Assembly (NCBI RefSeq): GCF_007997005.1
Contig: NZ_VOSL01000023.1
Coordinates: 1 to 64,000, forward strand
Length of the DNA: 64,000 bases
Direction of reading: 5' to 3'
Origin: Lujinxingia vulgaris
GTDB lineage: Bacteria; Myxococcota_A; Bradymonadia; Bradymonadales; Bradymonadaceae
Shown: positions 57,620 to 64,000 of the stretch, piece after piece
Layout: each line of letters opens with the position of its first letter
Position numbering within the stretch: the first letter of the stretch is position 1
Position numbers and translations under genes: made by a program
Notes under the pieces: model-generated
Told to the model about the DNA's origin: nothing
What the model saw: the letters and a program-made list of their open reading frames with translations, nothing else
Databases searched by the model: none

Positions 57620-60600
57620 TCACTGCACCAGGCGCAGCATAACCTCACCCACCGGCGGGTCCACCTGGGTGTCGATCATCATATCGGCCACCACCCAGCC
57701 GCCCTCCGGCCAGACCATCGCCCGGGTAAAGAACCCGTGCGCCGCCGTCCCCGACTCCAGGCTCCCGGCCAGCGTCTCCACGTCCCAGCCACCCGCCGCA
57801 GCGCGCGTCGCCGCCATCAAGCGGTGGTTGGTCGCATCCTGGAAGAAGAGCCGCACGCTCCCATCCTCCTCCCGGAAGATCGTCACGTCATCGCCGATCG
57901 GCGCGTCGGTCCAGCCGCCAACCGTGTCGCGAATCCCGTCGACCACAAGCTCCTCCGCCCCACCCGGAGCGCGGTAGGCCAGCGCCATCTGGTCAACCTT
58001 CATATACGCCGCGTGCACCTGGTCGGCCTCATCCGGCACGAGGCTCGTGTACACCCCGGTCGCCTCGCCATACTGCATCACGCCACCCCACTGCCCCTGG
58101 GCATCGCGCCACATCCACGACGCGCGCTGAGCTACGTTGTCAAAGAAGCTCACAAAGATGCGCTCGCCCACCTGCCGCGGCTGCACATGCAGCGCCACCA
58201 CCGGCGGATGCGCCTCCAGCCCTTCCACCGGCGCACGCATGCCCTGATGGAGCACCTGCGGGGTGAGGTCGACCAGCGCATCGATCGCGCCATCCGCCGG
58301 AATCTCGCGATAACGAAGCTCCGAGCTCCCATCCTCACCACGCGCCACATAGAAGAGGTGCAGCACATTGCCCTGCCGCAACACCGCCGTTGAGAGCCCC
58401 ACATCGCCGTCTTCGTCGAGCACGCTGATCTCAAACTCCCAGCTCCCACCCGACTCGACGCCGCGCGCGTACTTCAACACCTGCGCATCTTCATCGCGGT
58501 AGAAGACGTGCACCACCTCATCCTCATCGATCGCCAGCGCGGTATGCGTCCCCACCCGATCGCCACCGTCGGTGCGACCGCCGCGCGGACCATCCACATC
58601 ACCGCGAATACGACCGCGGGTGGGCACACCGTCCACAAACATCCACTCCAGCTCCAGACCGCCCCGCGCCACACCCACCATCAGGTCCTGATAGCGAAGG
58701 TTGAACGCGCTCGCAGCCACCAGATCGCCCTGGCTGTCCATTGAGGTGTACCCGCCAAAATACCCGACCGGAATCGGCGGCATCTTCACACACTCGCAGC
58801 TCCCACCGGTCACCTCACAGGCCACCGGATCGGAGCTTCCCATGTTGGTGATCTCCGGCTCAAAGCCCGGCTCACACGTCACATCGGCACACCAGTTCGG
58901 AAACTCCGTGCAACTGTTGGTCTGCTGGCAGCAATACTGCGACTCCCCGCAACCTTCCGCGCAGAAGCTCTCGCACACGCACTGATTGCCCTCGCCACAC
59001 GTCGCAAACTCACCGACGCCGCACTCCTGCGAGCAATCCGAAGGCTCCGAACATCCCGCCAGGCACTGCCCGCCTTCGCAATAGCCTTCCGGGCAATCCG
59101 CGCTGCTCTCACAGCTCAGCGGCACACACGCCCCTTCGACGCACGACTCATTGCCCGCACACTCACTCGCGCAGGCCTGCCCCGCGTCATCGCTGCACCC
59201 GACCATAAGCCCGAGCAGCGCCACCATCGCCGCAGCTCCGGCCACACGCCGGCGCAGCCGCGCCAACACAAGCAGCCCCACCATCAGGAGCAGCGCTCCG
59301 GGACCACTGCTGCCCGACGTCGTCGCGCAGCCACCGTCGCCGTCACCATCGTCATCCTGACCCAACGCCTGACCTCGGGAAGCGATCGTCGACCGCGTAC
59401 TACGCCCGACCTCATCACGCACCTCAACCTCCAGCGCCTCGTGACCTTTCACCTCAGCGATCTCACGCACAGGCCCCCAGGCGCTCCACGCCCCCTCGCC
59501 ACGCGCATCCAACCAGCGCACGCGCATCTCCAGCGCCTGCAACGCACTCGCCGAATCCACCTGCACAAGCGCCGCGCGCTCGCCCCAGGCCAGCCTCAGC
59601 TTCGGCGCGCTGTAATGCACCGTCACGCGATGCTCGGTGGGCACCGACTGCCAGCGCGCCCCCTCGCGCATCGCGCGCGCCCGAAGCTCCACCTGATGCT
59701 CCCCCTCCAGGCGCAACATCGGATCGGCGATCACAAGGTTCGGCCCCACCCCCGCGAGCTGCCACACCCCGCCGTTGAGACGGTACGCGTACTCATACAC
59801 ATCACCGACCACCGGCATGCCGCTTTCGGTCGCCTGCACATCAAGCTCCAATCGAACCTGCGGAGCTTTGCCTTCCTCCTGCGCCACCATCACCTTGCTC
59901 TTCAACACCTCCGAGCCCACCACCGACATCAACCCCGCCGACGGCGCGCTCCCCACAAACTCAAGGTCCGCAAAAAGCCCCAGGTACTGGTTGTTGTCGA
60001 TCCCCGTAATATCGTCGTCATCCAGCAGCAGGCGGTAGCCCACAAACTCCGGAAGATCGATCGGATCGGCCAGCGCCTCGGTCAGCGCCGGAAGCGCAAA
60101 GCCCATCAACGTCGGCAAAAGATCAATCAGCGCCTGCGCGTCGCCGGCGAGCAGCTCGTCGTTGAGCACGCGAATATTCTTGAGAGCACCTTCAATGTCG
60201 CCGAGCACCGCGAAGAGCTGGCCCTGATCGTCAATCGTCACCGCGATCGGAAGCTCAATATCCGTGCGCAGCGTAAACAGGCGAGTATCGCGCTCCTGCA
60301 CAAACCCATACATATGCAGGTCGACATCCTTCCAATCCAGGGTCAGCAGGCCCTCTTCCACCTCGCGGCTGCCCCCTTCGGTGCGCACCACGTTGGCCCC
60401 CAGCACCACGTTCGGCGCCTGTTGCGGCGCGAGCTGAATGCGCATCGGCGCATCCCGGGTCGAGAACACACTCAGCGAGGGCACAAGCCCGGCGATCGTG
60501 CCCGTCGAGAGCATATCGACCTGCGCCGAGCCCACCGACGCGCACAGCCCGCCGCTCGACCACACCGACCAGAAGAGGTGCTGCAACGCCCGCTGGCTCA

Positions 60601-61759
60601 GCGCCAGACCGAACATAAAGGGCGTCCCATCCGGCTTCACATCACTGTTAATCGTCGGCGACGGCGCGATCGGCTCGAACGAAGGCCGCGTCGTCGGGTC
60701 CACCGGCACACACGTCTCATAGGTCTCCGGCTGGAAACCCGCCCGCGCCGCCAGCGAGAGCCCCGTATCGGCCACCGCCCGGTCCGCAAGGCGCCCCGTC
60801 ATATAGATGTCCGCAATATCACCGCTGGAGAACTCGCCAATCAGCGCGCCCAGCTCCACCGCCCCCTCAATGCCCAGCATCCGCGGCACGCACTTCTGGT
60901 TCGCGTCATACACGCAGACCTGCGTCCCCGAGACCTCCCCACAGCTCGATCCCGCACCACACGCCGGCTCGCCATCCCCACACACCTGGCAGACCTGCCC
61001 GGTCACCGCCTCCTGCACCGCGTTGTTGAGCTCGTCGGCGATCAAACGTTTAAGCGTGTTATCGGCAAACGACGCCGCCAGCGTCGCCAGCGCCGCACAG
61101 CCTGCGTTACTCGTATCGCGACCTCGCAACGTGTAGTAGACGCCGTTAACGTTGGCTTCCACCTCCCCCACCTCAATGCGCAGATCGTTAAAGGGGCTGA
61201 GTTCATCGACCCCGAAGGTCACAGGAATCCGCGCCGGAACCTGCGCCGCGTCCCCCCGCGATCCGCCCACCCGGTACAGGTCCAGCCAACAGCTCGGCTC
61301 GCCGAGAAAACCTAAATCCCCCTCCACCGGCAGCGAATACGCCAGGTTCCCCACCGTAATATTCGCCTCCAGCGTATTCGGCGCCTGCGGCGTCAGCGCG
61401 GCGTGCTCAATCGTCAGATCCAACTGGCAGCCCACGCTGCCATCATCACAGGTCGAATCTTCGTGGCAGAACTGGAAGTTGCTCGACTCCGTCGGCGGAA
61501 TACAAAAACTCAACCCCTCCTCTTGCACCGCCCCGATGAGATTCGGAACCTCATTGGCCATAAACGAGAGCCCGTGACTGCTCAGGCGCACCTCCGCGCT
61601 CACCGGCACCGTCTTGTCGATATGCTCCTCGGGGTAGGGAACCTCGGCAAACCCCTCCATATCGCAGCCACCATCACAGCCCATCACCACAAGGGCCGTC
61701 GTCCAGAGCGTGGCGCGGCGCACCCAGCGTGTCCCAAGGCTCATCGTCATCTCTCTCAT
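57620..61759 (-). CDS. Giant double lipoprotein with internal MYXO-CTERM-type sorting tail
   Basis: A 1379-residue frame that reads like two genes fused. The first part starts with a lipobox (VVMGC), contains Cys-rich segments, and near residue 830 shows DGDGGC, a hydrophobic helix and ARLRRR, a complete C-terminal sorting tail. A second signal peptide with lipobox LMVGC follows about 20 residues later, then an EGF-like Cys-rich region and a propeller-like C-terminal half (about 1020-1379). No stop codon separates them. An internal ATG at 59227 has GGAG 9 bases upstream and could start the second protein alone. Three starts are possible at the N-terminus (61759, 61750, 61744). Confidence 0.75.
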   Translation of the reverse strand: MREMTMSLGTRWVRRATLWTTALVVMGCDGGCDMEGFAEVPYPEEHIDKTVPVSAEVRLSSHGLSFMANEVPNLIGAVQEEGLSFCIPPTESSNFQFCHEDSTCDDGSVGCQLDLTIEHAALTPQAPNTLEANITVGNLAYSLPVEGDLGFLGEPSCWLDLYRVGGSRGDAAQVPARIPVTFGVDELSPFNDLRIEVGEVEANVNGVYYTLRGRDTSNAGCAALATLAASFADNTLKRLIADELNNAVQEAVTGQVCQVCGDGEPACGAGSSCGEVSGTQVCVYDANQKCVPRMLGIEGAVELGALIGEFSSGDIADIYMTGRLADRAVADTGLSLAARAGFQPETYETCVPVDPTTRPSFEPIAPSPTINSDVKPDGTPFMFGLALSQRALQHLFWSVWSSGGLCASVGSAQVDMLSTGTIAGLVPSLSVFSTRDAPMRIQLAPQQAPNVVLGANVVRTEGGSREVEEGLLTLDWKDVDLHMYGFVQERDTRLFTLRTDIELPIAVTIDDQGQLFAVLGDIEGALKNIRVLNDELLAGDAQALIDLLPTLMGFALPALTEALADPIDLPEFVGYRLLLDDDDITGIDNNQYLGLFADLEFVGSAPSAGLMSVVGSEVLKSKVMVAQEEGKAPQVRLELDVQATESGMPVVGDVYEYAYRLNGGVWQLAGVGPNLVIADPMLRLEGEHQVELRARAMREGARWQSVPTEHRVTVHYSAPKLRLAWGERAALVQVDSASALQALEMRVRWLDARGEGAWSAWGPVREIAEVKGHEALEVEVRDEVGRSTRSTIASRGQALGQDDDGDGDGGCATTSGSSGPGALLLMVGLLVLARLRRRVAGAAAMVALLGLMVGCSDDAGQACASECAGNESCVEGACVPLSCESSADCPEGYCEGGQCLAGCSEPSDCSQECGVGEFATCGEGNQCVCESFCAEGCGESQYCCQQTNSCTEFPNWCADVTCEPGFEPEITNMGSSDPVACEVTGGSCECVKMPPIPVGYFGGYTSMDSQGDLVAASAFNLRYQDLMVGVARGGLELEWMFVDGVPTRGRIRGDVDGPRGGRTDGGDRVGTHTALAIDEDEVVHVFYRDEDAQVLKYARGVESGGSWEFEISVLDEDGDVGLSTAVLRQGNVLHLFYVARGEDGSSELRYREIPADGAIDALVDLTPQVLHQGMRAPVEGLEAHPPVVALHVQPRQVGERIFVSFFDNVAQRASWMWRDAQGQWGGVMQYGEATGVYTSLVPDEADQVHAAYMKVDQMALAYRAPGGAEELVVDGIRDTVGGWTDAPIGDDVTIFREEDGSVRLFFQDATNHRLMAATRAAAGGWDVETLAGSLESGTAAHGFFTRAMVWPEGGWVVADMMIDTQVDPPVGEVMLRLVQ

Positions 61760-61829
61760 CGCGCTATCCTGATCCCGGGCAAGCGCGCCACCTTTGACTC
61801 CGGGCGCACTCGCTCCATCTAAGATGGTC

Positions 61830-63221
61830 TTAAGCCAGCTCCAGCCCGTCCTCGGGCGGATCCCGGCGCAAACTCTCCACGTAATAATCGGCCTCGCGGC
61901 CGCTCTCCAGAAGGCCCTCCACGATACGCTCTTCCAGAGCGCTCTTCAACCGCCCCACCACAGGCGAAGGCTTCAGACCAAAGGCATCCATCAAGATGCG
62001 CCCGATCCCTTTGGGAAGCTCCGGGCGCAGCGACTTCGCCTGCTCCAACGCCTCAATTCTCCCGGCCAGCTCTTCGACACGCTCCAGCGCGGCATCTCGC
62101 TTCTCCATCGACGCCGTCGTCAGATCCGCACGCGCAAAGTCCAGCATGCTCTCCACATAAGGATCGAGCTCCCGCACCAGCCGCCGCACCGCCGGATCGG
62201 TCCACGCCCCGCTGTACTGTGGAATCCGCCCGTGCAACGCGATGATATGACGCACCTCTTTCGCGGTTGCCTTATCCATCTTGAATCGCTCGGCCACCTC
62301 ATCAAAGGCCTGCGCCCCCGCCTCCTCATGACCATAAAAGGTGACGCGTCCGGCCTCCTCATCGACCTCCCGCGTCCACTGCTTACCCACGTCATGCATC
62401 AACCCCGCCCACTTCAGCGCATCCGACTGCGGGCACTGTGTGATCACCTGCAGGGTATGCTCCCACAGATCCTTATGATGCACCGGGCTCGACCCGTGAA
62501 AACCTCGCAGCCCCGCCACCTCCGGCAAAATGATCTGCAAGAGCCCCACCTCCTCCAGAAACGCCATCGCCTGATGGATGTAGGGCCCGTGCAGCATCTT
62601 CGTCATCTCCTGAAGCCAGCGCTCCCGGCTGATGTCCTCAATGCAATGCGCACGGTCGGCCGAGGCCTGCCTCAACTCCGCGTCAATCGTAAAGCCCAGC
62701 CGGCTCTGAAAACGAGCCGCCCTCAAAATCCGCAACGGATCTTCGGCCAGCGTCTCCCACGGGTCCCCCACCACCCGCATCACCCCCTTCTGCAAATCAT
62801 CGAGGCCCCCGTACGGGTCAATGAAATCCCCCTCCGCGTTCATCGCCATCGAGTTGATCGAGAAATCTCGCCGCCCCAGATCCTGATCGATCGTATCCCC
62901 GTACGTCACCACCGGATGCCGGCTCCCTCGCCGGTAATACTCCGCGGAGCGGTACGTCGTGACCTGACAATCCTTCGGATACCCCTTCTCCGCAGGCCCC
63001 CGTAGCACCGCCCCGATCGTCCCGAACTCCTTGCCCACCTCATAATAAGGCAGGTTCGCCCCCTTGATGATCGCCAGCGACTCCTCGGGCAACGCGTTCG
63101 TGCAGAAATCCAGGTCATCCAGCTCATCCATCGGGATCCCCAGCGCCACGTCGCGCACCGCCCCGCCCACCAGATACAGTTCCTTGCCAGCCTTCTCAAA
63201 GGCTTCAAATAAGCGCTTCAT
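61830..63221 (-). CDS. cca: CCA-adding tRNA nucleotidyltransferase with HD domain
   Basis: A 463-residue class II nucleotidyltransferase. The head has LVGGAVRD and the metal-binding DLDFCTN, followed by TYRSAEYYRRG, RDFSINSMA and the RNA-binding segment DPLRILRAARFQSRLGF. The C-terminal half has an HD phosphohydrolase motif (LMHDVGKQW). It adds or repairs the 3' CCA end of tRNA; a poly(A) polymerase cannot be ruled out by motif alone, but the HD domain favours the CCA enzyme. The start at 63221 has AAAGGAG 4 bases upstream; a TTG at 63224 is less likely. Confidence 0.9.
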   Translation of the reverse strand: MKRLFEAFEKAGKELYLVGGAVRDVALGIPMDELDDLDFCTNALPEESLAIIKGANLPYYEVGKEFGTIGAVLRGPAEKGYPKDCQVTTYRSAEYYRRGSRHPVVTYGDTIDQDLGRRDFSINSMAMNAEGDFIDPYGGLDDLQKGVMRVVGDPWETLAEDPLRILRAARFQSRLGFTIDAELRQASADRAHCIEDISRERWLQEMTKMLHGPYIHQAMAFLEEVGLLQIILPEVAGLRGFHGSSPVHHKDLWEHTLQVITQCPQSDALKWAGLMHDVGKQWTREVDEEAGRVTFYGHEEAGAQAFDEVAERFKMDKATAKEVRHIIALHGRIPQYSGAWTDPAVRRLVRELDPYVESMLDFARADLTTASMEKRDAALERVEELAGRIEALEQAKSLRPELPKGIGRILMDAFGLKPSPVVGRLKSALEERIVEGLLESGREADYYVESLRRDPPEDGLELA

Positions 63222-63390
63222 CAAGCTCCTTTCTCGCCCATCAGTCTTCTGCCGCTGGTGTACCCAATCCCCTCCACCTCGGCAAACATCGATCCTCGAC
63301 GCACCGCGTCACCCTTGACGTCGTTGAAATCGCTGCTAAAACCCCTCCCCTGTTTTGGATTCACCCTGACATCACCAGAAAGGTACTGAA

Positions 63391-64000
63391 ATGAACAAGC
63401 TCCTTACCCTCCTCCTCGCCCTCTTCCTCGCCACCGGCACCTTCAGCGCCTGCGGCTCCGAGGCCGATGAAGATCCCAACACCGAAGCCGATGCCGGCGA
63501 TGACTCCGACGCCGGCGATGACTCCGACGCTGGCGACGACTCCGACGCCGGCGATGACTCCGACGTCGGCGACGACGACGTGCCCGCCGACCAGGAAGAC
63601 GTCGCCGCCGTCATCGCCACCGAAATCGCCCTCTACGGCTCCATCAACAACACCTACTCCGACGAGGAGTGCAACTGCGCCTTTGCCGAAGCTGGCTACG
63701 ACAGCGCCGAAGACTGCCTGGCTGACCTCGTCATCACCGAAGAGGCCCTTGACGCGTTCGAGACCTGCGCTGCTGCCGCCACCGCCGACATCACCGCCCC
63801 GGCCGCCGGCCTGGACACCTACACCGCCTGCGACACCGCCGCGACCGATGACTTCGTGACCTGCCTCGGCGCCATCGACACCAGCGTCTGCTCCGAAGAC
63901 ACCACCGCCGCCCTCGAAGCCTGCGGCACCACCTTCGACACCGCCTTTGGTGCCTGCACCGCCGAGCCCGGCTTCACCTGGTACAACGACACCTTCGCCG
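63391..64000 (+). CDS. Asp-rich repeat lipoprotein, C-terminus beyond the right edge
   Basis: The open frame runs from the ATG at 63391 to the end of the window without a stop (203 codons). A signal peptide with lipobox FSAC is followed by an acidic linker with four perfect or near-perfect AGDDSD hexapeptides (residues 35-58), encoded by an 18-bp tandem repeat. The mature part has regularly spaced cysteines (CNCAF, ETCAA, YTACD, VTCLG, SVCSE, EACGT, GACTA), suggesting a disulfide-rich helical domain. AAAGG lies 7 bases before the start. The family is not recognised. Confidence 0.8.
   Translation, partial: MNKLLTLLLALFLATGTFSACGSEADEDPNTEADAGDDSDAGDDSDAGDDSDAGDDSDVGDDDVPADQEDVAAVIATEIALYGSINNTYSDEECNCAFAEAGYDSAEDCLADLVITEEALDAFETCAAAATADITAPAAGLDTYTACDTAATDDFVTCLGAIDTSVCSEDTTAALEACGTTFDTAFGACTAEPGFTWYNDTFA
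63493..63582 (+). repeat. 18-bp in-frame tandem repeat in the lipoprotein linker
   Basis: Four units of GCCGGCGATGACTCCGAC with a few substitutions, then a degenerate fifth. The translated unit is AGDDSD. Confidence 0.9.

Noticed and set aside
55577-58393. A 938-codon plus-strand open frame
   Set aside because: Antisense to the SpoIID and giant lipoprotein genes, His/Pro/Arg-rich, no domain.

Overview
The window is GC-rich and compactly coded. Three features recur: Asp-rich lipoproteins, Cys-Gly surface-sorting tails of the MYXO-CTERM type, and large TPR proteins. Together with hybrid sensor kinases of myxobacterial style, they point to a predatory or surface-active delta-proteobacterium-like organism, most likely a Bradymonadales/Myxococcota relative. 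That placement is inferred from gene style; no 16S rRNA gene is present. No tRNA, rRNA, CRISPR array, phage or insertion sequence was seen.

Layout. 1-5.8 kb, minus strand: an unrecognised protein cut by the left edge, a SRPBCC protein, a two-cluster ferredoxin, a CAP-like surface lipoprotein, and a coupled pair made of a SMUG1 uracil-DNA glycosylase and an EVE-domain protein. 6-13.2 kb: a receiver-XRE regulator, a GNAT enzyme, two hybrid histidine kinases, a second SRPBCC protein and a MutH endonuclease. 13.3-19.3 kb: ApaH phosphatase, a cystathionine beta-synthase operon that includes a tail-less SecD-like protein, and a membrane histidine kinase. 19.3-24.4 kb: a secreted unknown, a serpin lipoprotein and a beta-helix lipoprotein. 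24.4-26.9 kb: DbpA helicase flanked by an intergenic repeat family that fits no known class, plus a small TIGR02450-type protein. 26.9-34.6 kb: a six-gene lipid/polyketide operon. 34.6-39.2 kb: a SpoU-type methyltransferase, rplU-rpmA-obg with a small membrane protein, and a cytochrome-like lipoprotein paired with an outer-membrane protein. 39.2-48 kb, minus strand: two TPR proteins, an OmpA-family protein and a BNR-repeat membrane protein. 48.2-52.6 kb: SSB, then a TPR-dynamin GTPase coupled to a lipoprotein. 52.6-64 kb: alpha/beta hydrolase, class II HMG-CoA reductase, Rieske protein, SpoIID protein, a giant double lipoprotein, CCA-adding enzyme, and a lipoprotein cut by the right edge.

The most interesting functional unit is the operon at 26,929-34,464. 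It encodes a fatty-acyl-AMP ligase/ACP/ketosynthase megaprotein, a ketoreductase (FabG type), an enoyl-reductase-like SDR, a free ACP, an alpha-oxoamine synthase (serine palmitoyltransferase/CqsA/PigH superfamily) and a FabZ-like hot-dog dehydratase. As a set they can activate a fatty acid, extend and fully reduce it, and release it by decarboxylative condensation with an amino acid, giving an amino-ketone lipid. The most interesting non-coding structure is the approximately 135-bp tandem repeat array at 24,396-24,902. Its 59-bp core recurs on the far side of dbpA, and its 18-bp inverted repeat recurs 31 kb away just upstream of the Rieske gene.
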